Shown: piece by piece, positions 8,870-17,858 of the stretch
Layout: each line of letters starts with the position of its first letter
Position numbering within the stretch: position 1 is the stretch's first letter
Assembly: GCA_039821605.1 (NCBI GenBank)
Contig: JBCBNV010000001.1
Coordinates: 1-64,000, forward strand
Origin: CALBPI01 sp039821605
GTDB lineage: Bacteria; Pseudomonadota; Gammaproteobacteria; Steroidobacterales; Woeseiaceae
Direction of reading: 5' to 3'
DNA: 64,000 nucleotides
Notes under the pieces: generated by a model
Database searches by the model: none
What the model saw: only the letters and a program-made list of their open reading frames with translations
Told to the model about the DNA's origin: nothing
Translations under genes and position numbers: made by a program

Positions 8870-9376
8870 ATGGCAAAGCATGACAAGAACAGCGCTGGTG
8901 ACGATCTTCTCGAGAAGCTCGTCGCAGTCAACCGCGTCGCCAAGGTGGTCAAGGGTGGCCGCCAATTCGGCTTCACGGCACTGACCGTCGTCGGTGACGG
9001 TGCCGGTCGCGTCGGGTTCGGCTACGGCAAAGCACGCGAAGTGCCCGTCGCCATCCAGAAGGCGATGCAGGCTGCACGCAAGAACCTGCAGAAAATTCAC
9101 TTGCGTGACGACTCGCTGCAGTACGAGATCAAGGGCCGCCACGGCGCCACCAAGGTCTACATGCAACCGGCCTCGGAAGGTACGGGTGTCATCGCCGGCG
9201 GCGCGATGCGTGCCGTCTTCGAGTGCGCGGGCGTTCGCAACGTGCTGGCCAAGAGTTACGGCTCGCGCAACCCGATTAACGTCGTGCGCGCGACCATCAA
9301 CGGCCTCGCCGGCATCCACTCGCCGCAGGCGATTGCTGCCAAGCGCGGCAAGAAAGTCGAAGAGATCGTCGGGTAA
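8870..9376 (+). CDS. rpsE: 30S ribosomal protein S5
   Basis: Small-subunit protein at the mRNA entry channel involved in decoding fidelity. The 168 residues contain the S5 double-stranded RNA-binding segment (FTALTVVGDGAGRVGFGYGK) and the C-terminal SRNPINVVRATINGL. Standard length and position. Confidence 0.97.
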   Translation: MAKHDKNSAGDDLLEKLVAVNRVAKVVKGGRQFGFTALTVVGDGAGRVGFGYGKAREVPVAIQKAMQAARKNLQKIHLRDDSLQYEIKGRHGATKVYMQPASEGTGVIAGGAMRAVFECAGVRNVLAKSYGSRNPINVVRATINGLAGIHSPQAIAAKRGKKVEEIVG

Positions 9377-9381
9377 GCGCC

Positions 9382-9570
9382 ATGGCCAAGGGAAAGACAC
9401 TCAAAGTGACGCTGGTCAAAAGCAAATTCGGCCGGCTCAAGAACCACAAGGCGAGCATCGCCGGTCTCGGCCTGCGCCGCATCAACCACACGGTTGAAGT
9501 CGCGGACACCCCCGAGAACCGCGGCATGATCAACCAGGTTTCGTACCTGTTGAAAGTCGAGGAAGCCTGA
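9382..9570 (+). CDS. rpmD: 50S ribosomal protein L30
   Basis: Small large-subunit protein of 62 residues. It has the family pattern KVTLVKSKFGRLKNHKASI and LGLRRINHTVEVADT. It lies 5 bp after rpsE and almost abuts rplO. Confidence 0.96.
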   Translation: MAKGKTLKVTLVKSKFGRLKNHKASIAGLGLRRINHTVEVADTPENRGMINQVSYLLKVEEA

Positions 9571-9571
9571 C

Positions 9572-10006
9572 ATGCGTCTTAATGAACTCAAGCCTGCCAA
9601 GGGCTCCAAGCCGGTCGGCAAACGTCTGGGCCGCGGCCACTCCGCGGGCCAGGGCAAGACCAGTGGCCGTGGCGTCAAGGGTCAGAAGGCCCGTTCGGGC
9701 GGCTTCCACAAAGTCGGCTTCGAAGGCGGCCAGATGCCGCTGCAGCGTCGCCTGCCCAAGGTCGGATTCAACTCGCGCAAGGCCCGCCTGAGTGCGGAAT
9801 TGCGCCTGCACGAAGTCGACCTCGTCGAAGGCGACACGGTTGACCTGCTCGCACTCAAGCGCGCGCGTCTCGTGCCCTCGCACGCCGAGAAGGTGAAGAT
9901 CATCGACTCGGGCAAGGTCACGACCGCGAAGACGATCAAGGGCCTGGCGGTAACGCCGGGTGCCCGCAAGGCGATCGAAGCCGCTGGCGGCAAGATCGAG
10001 GACTGA
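9572..10006 (+). CDS. rplO: 50S ribosomal protein L15
   Basis: Late-assembly large-subunit protein. The 144 residues contain the glycine- and lysine-rich N-terminal extension (KRLGRGHSAGQGKTSGRG) and the conserved FEGGQMPLQRRLPK. The typical start (MRLNELKPAKGSKP) is two bases after the rpmD stop. Confidence 0.97.
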   Translation: MRLNELKPAKGSKPVGKRLGRGHSAGQGKTSGRGVKGQKARSGGFHKVGFEGGQMPLQRRLPKVGFNSRKARLSAELRLHEVDLVEGDTVDLLALKRARLVPSHAEKVKIIDSGKVTTAKTIKGLAVTPGARKAIEAAGGKIED

Positions 10007-10016
10007 AGGACCCAAC

Positions 10017-11363
10017 GTGGCGAAAAAAGGCGCAGATCTGACGGGTAACCCGGTGCAAGCCGGCAAGCTCACCGAACTCAGGCAGCGATTGCTGTTCCTG
10101 GTCGGTGCCCTCGTCGTATTCCGGGTCGGGACCTACATCCCGGTGCCCGGCGTCGACCCGTTGCAGCTCGCGAGTTTCTTCGAGCAGCAGTCGGGCAACA
10201 TCCTGAGCATGTTCAACATGTTCTCGGGTGGTGCACTGCAACGCTTCGGGGTCTTTGCGCTGGGCGTCATGCCCTACATCTCCGCGTCGATTGTCATGCA
10301 GATGGCCACGGTCATCGTGCCCAGCCTCGCCAAGCTCAAGAAAGAGGGCGAGAGCGGCCGCCGCCAGATCACGAAGTACACGCGTATCGGTACGCTGGCC
10401 CTGGCTACGATTCAGTCGTTCGGCGCGGCCTATGCGATCCAGGCGCAGCCGGGGCTCGTCGTGAACCCGGGCTGGCAGTTCATGTTCGTCTGCGTGGTCA
10501 CGCTCGTCACGGGCACCATGTTCCTGATGTGGCTCGGTGAGCAGATCACGGAGCGCGGCGTCGGCAACGGCATCTCGATCATCATCCTCGCGGGCATCAT
10601 CGCGGGTATGCCCGGCGCGCTGGCGGGTACCGCACAGCTCGTGCGCGACGGCACGATGTCGCCCGCACTGGCGCTGATCATCCTGATCGCCGTCATTGCG
10701 ATCACGGTCTTCGTGGTCTACATGGAAAGCGCGCAGCGCCGCATTACGGTACACTACGCGCGGCGTCAGCAGGGTCGGCGCATGATGCAGGCGCAGAGCA
10801 CGCACCTGCCGTTCAAGATCAACATGTCGGGTGTGATCCCGCCGATCTTCGCGACCAGCCTGCTGCTGTTCCCGGCAACGATGGTGCAATTCGGTGGCGC
10901 CAACCCCGACCCCGGTCCCCTGCAGCAGACGATGCAGTCGATCGGTGCTGCGCTGAGCCCCGGCCAGCCGTTGTACATCGTGTTGTACGGCGTGCTCGTC
11001 GCGTTCTTCTGCTTCTTCTACACGGCGCTCGTGTACAACTCGCGGGAGACGGCTGACAACCTGAAACGTTCGGGTGCCTTCATCCAGGGTATTCGGCCTG
11101 GCCAGCAGACGGGCGAGTACATCGACCGCGTCCTGACCCGGCTGACGTTCTGGGGTGCGCTCTACATCACGAGCATATGTCTCGTGCCGGAACTGGTCCG
11201 GATGTTCTACCCGAGCATTCCGTTCTACATCGGTGGTACGTCGCTGCTGATCCTCGTCGTCGTGACGATGGATTTCTTCCAGCAGCTGCGCGCCCACAGC
11301 CTGTCGCACCAGTACGACGGCATGATGAAGAAGGCCAACCTGAGGAATTACAGCCGCACGTAG
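10017..11363 (+). CDS. secY: Preprotein translocase subunit SecY
   Basis: Channel-forming subunit of the Sec translocon in the inner membrane. I chose the GTG at 10017 because AAGGA at 10006-10010 precedes it at good spacing and the product (AKKGADLTGN...) then has the family-typical short cytoplasmic N-terminus. The roughly 448 residues include ten membrane segments and hallmarks such as GVMPYISASIVMQ and the cytoplasmic loop SGRRQITKYTR. Usual place in the spc operon. Confidence 0.96.
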   Translation: MAKKGADLTGNPVQAGKLTELRQRLLFLVGALVVFRVGTYIPVPGVDPLQLASFFEQQSGNILSMFNMFSGGALQRFGVFALGVMPYISASIVMQMATVIVPSLAKLKKEGESGRRQITKYTRIGTLALATIQSFGAAYAIQAQPGLVVNPGWQFMFVCVVTLVTGTMFLMWLGEQITERGVGNGISIIILAGIIAGMPGALAGTAQLVRDGTMSPALALIILIAVIAITVFVVYMESAQRRITVHYARRQQGRRMMQAQSTHLPFKINMSGVIPPIFATSLLLFPATMVQFGGANPDPGPLQQTMQSIGAALSPGQPLYIVLYGVLVAFFCFFYTALVYNSRETADNLKRSGAFIQGIRPGQQTGEYIDRVLTRLTFWGALYITSICLVPELVRMFYPSIPFYIGGTSLLILVVVTMDFFQQLRAHSLSHQYDGMMKKANLRNYSRT

Positions 11364-11413
11364 CGGCATAGGGTCGGGGCGCCACTGGGGCGCGCGGCCA
11401 GCGGAGAACGACC

Positions 11414-11527
11414 ATGAAAGTTCGTGCATCAGTAAAAAAGATCTGCCGTAACTGCAAACTCATTCGCAGAAACGGCGTACTGCGGGTGATTTGCACCGAC
11501 GCGCGCCACAAGCAGCGTCAGGGCTAA
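11414..11527 (+). CDS. rpmJ: 50S ribosomal protein L36
   Basis: Very short protein (37 residues) that starts MKVRASVKKICRNCKLIRR. The Cys-X2-Cys-X12-Cys-X4-His zinc ribbon is complete, so this is the zinc-dependent form. GGAG at 11402-11405 gives a good ribosome-binding site. Position between secY and rpsM is canonical. Confidence 0.95.
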   Translation: MKVRASVKKICRNCKLIRRNGVLRVICTDARHKQRQG

Positions 11528-11554
11528 CCGTAGAACAAGCAAGAGGAAGTCATC

Positions 11555-11911
11555 GTGGCCCGTATTGCAGGGATCAATATCCCCACCAACAAACACATCG
11601 TGATCGCTCTGACGACGATCTACGGTATTGGTCTTACGCGCGCAAAGAAAATTTGTGCGGCTGCCGGAATTGGGGAACACGTCTCTGTGCGTGATCTCGC
11701 CGAGCCCGAAGTCGCCAAGCTGCGCGATGAGGTGGCCAAGTTCACGGTCGAAGGTGATCTTCGCCGTGAAACCGCGATGAACATCAAGCGCCTCATGGAC
11801 CTCGGTTGCTACCGAGGCATCCGCCACCGCCGCGGCCTGCCGCTGCGCGGGCAACGCACGCGCACCAATGCACGCACCCGCAAGGGTCCGCGTCGCCCGG
11901 TTCGCAAGTAA
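11555..11911 (+). CDS. rpsM: 30S ribosomal protein S13
   Basis: Head protein contacting the P-site tRNA and forming bridges to the large subunit. It starts at GTG with ARIAGINIPTNKHIVIALT, and ends with the basic tail GQRTRTNARTRKGPRR. The 118 residues match the family. First gene of the alpha block. Confidence 0.97.
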   Translation: MARIAGINIPTNKHIVIALTTIYGIGLTRAKKICAAAGIGEHVSVRDLAEPEVAKLRDEVAKFTVEGDLRRETAMNIKRLMDLGCYRGIRHRRGLPLRGQRTRTNARTRKGPRRPVRK

Positions 11912-11965
11912 CAGTCCGCAAGTAATCCCCGCGCGGGCAACGAATAGCCAGGAACCTAAGAGCAC

Positions 11966-12364
11966 ATGGCACAGCAGAAATCGTCACAGAAGAGCGGCAA
12001 GAAGAAGATCAAGCGCGTCGTGCAGGACGGCATCGCGCATGTTCACGCGTCGTTCAACAACACGATCATCACGATCACGGATCGCCAGGGCAACGCACTG
12101 TCTTGGGCAACTGCGGGTGGCTGCGGCTTCCGCGGTTCGCGCAAGTCGACGCCGTTCGCAGCCCAGGTTGCTGCCGACAAGGCGGGCCGCGCAGCGATGG
12201 ACTACGGCCTCAAGAACCTCGACGTCCGCGTCTGGGGTCCGGGCCCCGGTCGTGAGTCAGCCGTTCGTGCGCTCAACGCTTGCGGCTACAAGATTCACAA
12301 CATCAACGATGTGACCCCGATCCCTCACAACGGTTGCCGGCCGCCCAAGCGCCGCCGCGTCTAA
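11966..12364 (+). CDS. rpsK: 30S ribosomal protein S11
   Basis: Platform protein at the E site. The 132 residues contain HVHASFNNTIITITDRQGN near residues 26-44 and the C-terminal NGCRPPKRRRV. Follows rpsM after 54 nt. Confidence 0.97.
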   Translation: MAQQKSSQKSGKKKIKRVVQDGIAHVHASFNNTIITITDRQGNALSWATAGGCGFRGSRKSTPFAAQVAADKAGRAAMDYGLKNLDVRVWGPGPGRESAVRALNACGYKIHNINDVTPIPHNGCRPPKRRRV

Positions 12365-12377
12365 TCAGGTACCCGTC

Positions 12378-12998
12378 ATGGCAAGATACATCGGACCCAA
12401 GTGCAAGCTGTCGCGCCGCGAAGGAACGGACCTGTTCCTCAAGAGCGGTGTGCGTCCGCTCGAGTCGAAGTGCAAGCTCGAAACGCCTCCGGGCGGTGCG
12501 CCGGCACGTCGCCCGCGCGTCTCGGACTACGGCCTCCAGCTCCGCGAAAAGCAGAAGCTGCGTCGTATGTACGGCATCCTCGAGCGCCAGTTCCGCAACT
12601 ACTACAAGAAAGCGGCTGGCCGCAAAGGCTCGACGGGTGAAAACCTGCTGCGCCTGCTCGAAGGCCGTCTCGACAACACTGTTTATCGCATGGGCTTCGC
12701 GTCCACGCGCGCGGAAGCTCGCCAGCTCGTCAGCCATAAAGGCATCGAGGTCAACGGCAGCATCGTCAACATCCCGTCCTACCAGGTAAACGGCGGTGAT
12801 GTGATCAGCATTCGCGAGAAGGCCAAGAAGCAGCTGCGTATCAAGTCGTCGCTCGAGATCGCCGGTCAGATCGGCTTCCCCGAGTGGGTCGAAGTCGATG
12901 CCGACAAGATGGTCGGTACGCTCAAGACGCTCCCCGAGCGCGATGACATCCTGCCCGACATCAACGAAAACCTCGTCGTCGAGCTGTACTCGAAGTAA
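12378..12998 (+). CDS. rpsD: 30S ribosomal protein S4
   Basis: Primary 16S rRNA binder that in E. coli represses the alpha operon. The 206 residues include the S4 RNA-binding domain (RLDNTVYRMGFASTRAEARQ near residue 93). The N-terminus ARYIGPKCKLSRREGTD is typical of the gammaproteobacterial form. Confidence 0.97.
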   Translation: MARYIGPKCKLSRREGTDLFLKSGVRPLESKCKLETPPGGAPARRPRVSDYGLQLREKQKLRRMYGILERQFRNYYKKAAGRKGSTGENLLRLLEGRLDNTVYRMGFASTRAEARQLVSHKGIEVNGSIVNIPSYQVNGGDVISIREKAKKQLRIKSSLEIAGQIGFPEWVEVDADKMVGTLKTLPERDDILPDINENLVVELYSK

Positions 12999-13023
12999 GC
13001 ATTTTTTAGAGGACCCCGTTCTC

Positions 13024-14019
13024 ATGCAGGAATCCACCAACGAATTTTTGAAGCCGCGTGTCGTCAAGGTCACGTCGGCATCCGATACGCAGGCACGAAT
13101 CGTCATCGAGCCGTTTGAACGCGGTTTCGGTCACACGCTGGGCAACGCCCTGCGCCGTATCCTGCTGTCGTCGATGCCCGGTGCGGCCATCGTCGAAGCT
13201 GAAATCGACGGCGTGCTGCACGAGTACACGAGCATCGAGGGCGTCCAGGAAGACGTCGTCGACATTCTGCTCAACCTCAAGCAGGTTGCGCTGCGCATGC
13301 ACAACCGTGACCACGCTGAGCTCACGCTCGTGAAGCAGGGCCCTGGCCCCGTCACGGCCGGCGACATTCAACTCGACCATGACGTCGAGGTGGCCAACCC
13401 CGATCACGTCATCGCGAACCTGACCAAGGACGGCGAAATCCGCATGGTCCTGCGCGTCGAGCGCGGCCGCGGCTACCGTCCTGCCAGCAAGCGTGCCAGC
13501 TTTGAAGAGCAGTCGGGCCCCATCGGTCGTCTGCAGCTCGACGCCTCGTTCAGCCCGCTCAGCCGCGTCACCTACAGCGTTGATGCCGCCCGCGTTGAGC
13601 AGCGCACCGACCTCGACAAGCTGCTGATCGACATCGAAACGAACGGCACGATCGATCCCGAAGAAGCCATCCGCCGTGCTGGCAGCATTCTCAAGGATCA
13701 GCTAAGTGTCTTCGTCGACCTGCAGGGTCAGGAAGACACGTCGGCGCAGTCGGCGGAAGCTCAGGTCGATCCGATTCTGCTGCGTCCCGTCGACGAGCTC
13801 GAGCTCACGGTTCGCTCGGCGAACTGCCTCAAGGCCGAGAGCATCAACTACATCGGCGACCTCGTGCAGCGCACCGAAGTCGAGCTGCTGCGTACACCGA
13901 ACCTCGGTAAGAAGTCCCTGACCGAAATCAAGGAAGTGCTGGAAAGCCACGGCCTGGGTTTGGGTCTGCAGGTCGAGAACTGGCCGCCGGCGAGCCTGCG
14001 CGGCGATCGCACGATCTGA
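13024..14019 (+). CDS. rpoA: DNA-directed RNA polymerase alpha subunit
   Basis: Scaffold for RNA polymerase assembly and contact point for UP elements and activators. The ATG at 13024 gives 331 residues. The N-terminal dimerization domain shows GFGHTLGNALRRILLSSMPG, and the C-terminal domain shows ELELTVRSANCLKAESI and RTPNLGKKSLTEIKE, which binds DNA. The same frame stays open upstream into rpsD, but the operon spacing and family start support 13024. Confidence 0.97.
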   Translation: MQESTNEFLKPRVVKVTSASDTQARIVIEPFERGFGHTLGNALRRILLSSMPGAAIVEAEIDGVLHEYTSIEGVQEDVVDILLNLKQVALRMHNRDHAELTLVKQGPGPVTAGDIQLDHDVEVANPDHVIANLTKDGEIRMVLRVERGRGYRPASKRASFEEQSGPIGRLQLDASFSPLSRVTYSVDAARVEQRTDLDKLLIDIETNGTIDPEEAIRRAGSILKDQLSVFVDLQGQEDTSAQSAEAQVDPILLRPVDELELTVRSANCLKAESINYIGDLVQRTEVELLRTPNLGKKSLTEIKEVLESHGLGLGLQVENWPPASLRGDRTI

Positions 14020-14043
14020 TACCTACTTTGACTGGAAAGCGTC

Positions 14044-14433
14044 ATGCGACACAGAAAATCAGGGCGTAAGCTCAACCGCAACAGCTCGCACCGCAAGGCG
14101 ATGTACCGCAACATGGCGGCGTCGCTGATCAAGCACGAGACCATCAAGACGACAGTCCCGAAAGCCAAGGAACTGCGCCGTGTCATCGAGCCGCTGATCA
14201 CGCTGGCGAAGGAAGATGCCGTGGCCAAGCGCCGCCTGGCCTTCGACCGCCTGCGCGACAAGGAAGCCGTAGGCAAGCTCTTCGTAGAGCTGGGCCCACG
14301 CTTCAAGGAGCGCCCCGGTGGTTACCTGCGCATCCTCAAGATGGGGTTCCGTCGCGGTGACGCGGCACCCATGGCGATCGTGCAGTTGCTCGACCAGTCT
14401 GCCGCGGACGCGGCGGAGGCGGCCGCCGAGTAA
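14044..14433 (+). CDS. rplQ: 50S ribosomal protein L17
   Basis: Large-subunit protein near the tunnel exit. The 129 residues begin MRHRKSGRKLNRNSSHRKAM, the family signature. It is the last gene of the superoperon and is followed at once by a strong intrinsic terminator. Confidence 0.97.
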   Translation: MRHRKSGRKLNRNSSHRKAMYRNMAASLIKHETIKTTVPKAKELRRVIEPLITLAKEDAVAKRRLAFDRLRDKEAVGKLFVELGPRFKERPGGYLRILKMGFRRGDAAPMAIVQLLDQSAADAAEAAAE

Positions 14434-14456
14434 GCGGTACTGCAATGCAAAGCACG

Positions 14457-14489
14457 AAAGCCGGCCCTTTTCAGGGCCGGCTTTTTTTT
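14457..14489 (+). terminator. Intrinsic terminator of the ribosomal superoperon
   Basis: A perfect 9-bp GC-rich stem (AGCCGGCCC at 14459-14467 with GGGCCGGCT at 14474-14482) has a 6-nt loop and is followed by a run of eight T. It lies 24 bp after the rplQ stop. Confidence 0.93.
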
Positions 14490-14595
14490 GGCGCGCACCC
14501 TGCCCAGGCAAGAGCAGGCCTGCTCCGCGTCAGTGCCTTTGTGGCATATTGGCTCCTGAATCTGGATACGCGAGATCACGGACGAGGAGCTGGCC

Positions 14596-15069
14596 ATCCA
14601 CATCATCATTGGCGTCATCGCTGCCGCCCTTATTGTCTTTCTCTTGATCTCGCGAGGCGGATCGAGCCGCAAGACACCGAAAATCGATCACACGCCCATG
14701 AGTCCCTTCGAGCGGGTCATCTCGTCGCACGAGTTTGAGGATCTCGTGGTCGCGCACTCACACCAGACACCGGTTTTGGTCGACTTCTACGCGGACTGGT
14801 GCGGGCCCTGCCATGCATTCTCGCCCGTCCTCTCGGAAATGGCGAAGCACTGTGAAGGTTCATTCCTACTGGCCAAAATCGATTTTGAAGCCAACAAGGA
14901 GCTTGCTGTGCAGGCGGGCGTGAGGGCACTACCCGCTATTGCGCTGTTCAAGGACGGAAAGCGCGTCGACGGTTTCAGCGGCGGGCGGCTACCGCATTCA
15001 TTGCGGTATTTCCTGGCGAAGAATGGCGTCGAGGTGCCCGTAGAGGCTTCGGCGAAGGATGCATCCTGA
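14596..15069 (+). CDS. Membrane-anchored thioredoxin-like protein
   Basis: Thioredoxin domain with the CxxC active site in DWCGPCHAF and the cis-proline segment RALPAIALFKDG. Thiol-disulfide exchange is the expected activity. In the same frame, the codons before the domain encode a hydrophobic helix (HIIIGVIAAALIVFLLIS), which points to an N-terminal anchor with a cytoplasmic-type basic flank after it. No ATG, GTG or TTG precedes that helix. GAGGAG at 14584-14589 is well spaced for an ATC at 14596. A TTG at 14644 would give an anchorless 141-residue form but has no ribosome-binding site. The end overlaps the next gene. Confidence 0.7.
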   Translation: MHIIIGVIAAALIVFLLISRGGSSRKTPKIDHTPMSPFERVISSHEFEDLVVAHSHQTPVLVDFYADWCGPCHAFSPVLSEMAKHCEGSFLLAKIDFEANKELAVQAGVRALPAIALFKDGKRVDGFSGGRLPHSLRYFLAKNGVEVPVEASAKDAS

Positions 15070-15997
15070 CGCCACCACACCCGGCAACCGCGCCGGATTC
15101 CTGCCGTTCTTCCTGGCATCCCTGTATGCCGCGGGGACCTTGGCGTTCTGTCTTTATGTTGGTTACGGCGGCGAGACGCTGGGCGGCATCGCGGCAGCCG
15201 TCGCTTTCTTCATCGCGTTTGTTTGCGCATTTGTCCTGACGCCCGTGTTTTTCGTCGCGCGACGCGTCCTTGGCGAAACCTGGTACTTCCTGCTGCACTT
15301 GCTGATCGGCGGCGCGATTGGTGTTAGCCGCTCGGCACGCAATCGCTACGCCGAGAACTGGCTGGATCTCCTGCTCGTGCCCGACAGCCTGATGGTCATC
15401 ATGACATCGATGGCAGCATGGTTGTTTGTGGTTTTGTCCGTCTCCGCGGGCCAGCCGTCGCGCACTCGGCCGGAAAGCTGGCGCTTTTGGCGCTGGGGCG
15501 GGCTGTTCGTAGGCTTTTTCACGCTACACATCCCGACGTCGGTGTCCGAGACGCCGACCGACCCGTCCTGCCACAACGTCTTCCTCGGGGGTCGCCAGAG
15601 CGCCAGAGCGTCGGTGCGAATGAACTTTGAACTCTCCAGGCGTGAGCGCCAGCTGATTGGATCGTGGTATGACCGGTTTGCGGGGTCACAGGGCCTTAAG
15701 GTCCGGCGCCATCGGTCGCCGAGCCGATCTATGTGCAACGATGACATCCTGTTCGAGGCCGGTGGCGTCTTTGAAGGCGGGCGGCACGGACTGAGCGGCT
15801 ACCCGCACGATGGCGGCGGCGACTGGCGACCCGTGACCGGGGCGCTGATTTGCTACCTCGAAGGCAAGCTCGATCGCCCGATCCGCTTCACGGGAGGCGG
15901 TGGCGAAGACATCGAGCGCCCCGAGTTCGCGCTCGCATATTGCGCGCCACCTGATGCGCCTGCAGCAGAAGCTCGTGTCGAGCCAGGGCCCGAGTGA
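15059..15997 (+). CDS. Membrane protein of unknown function
   Basis: The 312-residue product has about four hydrophobic segments in its first 140 residues (for example FLASLYAAGTLAFCLYVGY and AAAVAFFIAFVCAFVLTPVF). A hydrophilic C-terminal half follows, with cysteines near residues 166, 222, 263 and 298. I recognise no family. It overlaps the thioredoxin-like gene by 11 bp, so the two are probably cotranslated; a redox partner role is possible but only inferred. Confidence 0.65.
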   Translation: MHPDATTPGNRAGFLPFFLASLYAAGTLAFCLYVGYGGETLGGIAAAVAFFIAFVCAFVLTPVFFVARRVLGETWYFLLHLLIGGAIGVSRSARNRYAENWLDLLLVPDSLMVIMTSMAAWLFVVLSVSAGQPSRTRPESWRFWRWGGLFVGFFTLHIPTSVSETPTDPSCHNVFLGGRQSARASVRMNFELSRRERQLIGSWYDRFAGSQGLKVRRHRSPSRSMCNDDILFEAGGVFEGGRHGLSGYPHDGGGDWRPVTGALICYLEGKLDRPIRFTGGGGEDIERPEFALAYCAPPDAPAAEARVEPGPE

Positions 15998-16049
15998 GTG
16001 GATTGTCGATCGGGGTGACTGAGCGCCGCAAACGTATCGTCTACGCCAA

Positions 16050-17138
16050 TCAGGAGGCTTCGTCAGCGGCCGTTGCGCTGCCGTCATTGGTGCTCGCAGT
16101 GTCTTCAATCATGAGTGCCTCGTGGGTCGCTGTCCCACTGAGACTCGCCGTGCGCTCCGAAATGTGGAGCCGGTTGCGGCCGCTGCGCTTGGCCTCGTAG
16201 AGCGCGTCATCGGCCCGTTTATAGAGCGCATCACGCGTCTCGCCGGCGCGGTGCTCAGCCAGGCCGAAGGAAGCGGTCACGCCAAACGGGCTCGTGGCGC
16301 CCGTGGCCGGGAACTCGAGTTCCGTGATCGCAACGCGCAGGCGCTCGGCCAGTTTCTGGGCCTGGACCAGCGAAGACGCGCTGGCCACGATGACAAATTC
16401 CTCACCACCCGCGCGGAAGCAGGCGTCCGTCGGGCGCGCGTGCCCCTGGATCGTCTGGGCGATCTCGGCGAGGACGCGATCACCAATTGTGTGGCCGTGC
16501 GCGTCGTTCACCGACTTGAAGTGGTCGATATCGAGCATGATCAGCACAAAGGGGTCATCCGTCCGGGGCGCGACTGCGATAGCGCGGTCGAGCGTGTCAT
16601 CGAGCGCGCGCCGGTTGCCGACACCCGTCAACGCGTCTGACAACGAGGCGGTATGCAGCTCACGACGCTGTTCTGCAGTCAGCGCGGCAAACGCCACCGA
16701 CAGGCAAATCGTGACGCCGAATGACGCCAGATAGGCGGCCGACTCGCCGACGGGTCGCCCGTCAAAGATCACAGGAAGCACGATTGCTATTGCAACGACG
16801 GCAGCGACGGCCGCCTCTTTTGGCTTCATGAGGTAGAACAAGGCGACGAGCGCCGGGTACATCCAAACGACCTGGCTACCGCCTTTGATGCTGACCGAGG
16901 TTACGGCTGCCGTAACAGCAACGAGCGCCATGCAGATGCTTGCGATACGGACCGCACGCTTGACGTAAACCGACCAGGCGATGAGCACGAAGCCCGTCAC
17001 CGCAAACGCGTCCACCAGGGCGATCACGAAGTCGCCCTGGAACAGCCGGTAGATGCCCATCGGCCCAATACCTGCGATCCCCGACAGCGCCAGCATGACG
17101 GGTGGCAGTTCTTCTAGTGTCAGTTTTCGTCCCACCAT
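16050..17138 (-). CDS. Membrane-bound diguanylate cyclase (GGDEF)
   Basis: Predicted to make cyclic di-GMP from two GTP. The N-terminal 170 or so residues hold several membrane helices; the C-terminal GGDEF domain has the metal-binding LDIDHFKSVNDAHGH and the active-site loop RAGGEEF, so catalytic residues look intact. No obvious inhibitory RxxD site immediately upstream of GGEEF was noticed. The gene is monocistronic by position. Confidence 0.9.
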   Translation of the reverse strand: MVGRKLTLEELPPVMLALSGIAGIGPMGIYRLFQGDFVIALVDAFAVTGFVLIAWSVYVKRAVRIASICMALVAVTAAVTSVSIKGGSQVVWMYPALVALFYLMKPKEAAVAAVVAIAIVLPVIFDGRPVGESAAYLASFGVTICLSVAFAALTAEQRRELHTASLSDALTGVGNRRALDDTLDRAIAVAPRTDDPFVLIMLDIDHFKSVNDAHGHTIGDRVLAEIAQTIQGHARPTDACFRAGGEEFVIVASASSLVQAQKLAERLRVAITELEFPATGATSPFGVTASFGLAEHRAGETRDALYKRADDALYEAKRSGRNRLHISERTASLSGTATHEALMIEDTASTNDGSATAADEAS

Positions 17139-17191
17139 GTTGGTTAAGCGGCCGATTCACTGTGCGCTTTACCCCAAACGGCGCCTGAACC

Positions 17192-17224
17192 AAAAAAGGG
17201 CCAAGTGATTGCTCACCCGGCCCT
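17192..17224 (-). terminator. Intrinsic terminator for the H1-like gene
   Basis: Read on the minus strand, AGGGCC pairs with GGCCCT across a 15-nt loop and is followed by six T. It lies downstream of the 17259-17858 gene. Confidence 0.65.
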
Positions 17225-17258
17225 CTTGGCTCTGGTCTCGACGAATGTCGCGCCGGTG

Positions 17259-17858
17259 TTATCCGGTCTTTTTCTTGGTCGTGCGGCGCTTTGTGGTCTT
17301 CTTGGCGGTACGCTTCTTCGTCACGCGCTTCTTGGTGGCGCGCTTTTTCGTAGCGCGCTTCTTGGCGGGCGCCTTCTTCTTGCTTGCAGCCTTCTTGCGG
17401 GTCGCCTTTTTGGCCGGTGCTTTCTTGCTCGTGGCCTTCTTTTTCTTCTTCTTGCCCGTGAGCTTGCCGACCTGCTTCTCGATGGCGGCAAACGCTTTAT
17501 CGAGATGCAGCGCGCGCTTCATGTGGGTGCGGGCCGCGGCCAGGTCCTCGCGCACGAGCTTGAGCTGTTCGCGAGATTCCTTCGCGTCTTCCTTCGCCGA
17601 ATCCCGAAGCTTCTCCAGCTTACGGATCTGGCTGCGCAGCTCGCGCTTGACCTTCGCCGAGGTCGACTTCGCGAGCCGCTCCGCCTTCTTCTCAAGCTGG
17701 TCTGCCGAGCGCATGGCCCGATTGGTCGCTGCCTTCACTTCGCGCGTGAGCTTCTTGCGCTCACGATCGAGCGTCTTGAACGTGCGCGTCGCTGTCGAAA
17801 CCAGTTCCTTCTTGGCCTTCGTCAGCGCCTTGTGTTGTTGATCGAGCTCTTTGCTCAT
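17259..17858 (-). CDS. Histone H1-like, lysine-rich nucleoid protein (AlgP-like)
   Basis: The 199-residue product has two parts. Residues 1-135 are highly charged and predicted to form a coiled coil. From about residue 136 the protein is a Lys/Ala/Arg/Thr tail with KKAPAKK, KKRATKK and related short repeats, as in AlgP/AlgR3 and histone H1-like proteins. Binding to DNA is inferred from this composition. Low-complexity tails vary in length between strains, so the exact repeat number may be unstable. Confidence 0.8.
   Translation of the reverse strand: MSKELDQQHKALTKAKKELVSTATRTFKTLDRERKKLTREVKAATNRAMRSADQLEKKAERLAKSTSAKVKRELRSQIRKLEKLRDSAKEDAKESREQLKLVREDLAAARTHMKRALHLDKAFAAIEKQVGKLTGKKKKKKATSKKAPAKKATRKKAASKKKAPAKKRATKKRATKKRVTKKRTAKKTTKRRTTKKKTG

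Noticed and set aside
9936..11429. 497-residue open frame antisense to rplO/secY
   Set aside because: Long antisense frames are common in GC-rich coding DNA. The product is low-complexity (rich in His, Arg and Asp) and lies wholly opposite clearly conserved genes.
12898..13023. Longer N-terminus for rpoA
   Set aside because: The frame is open into rpsD, but the conserved RpoA N-terminus and normal length begin at 13024.
14490..14595. tRNA or small RNA gene after the superoperon terminator
   Set aside because: No cloverleaf or conserved tRNA boxes can be traced there.
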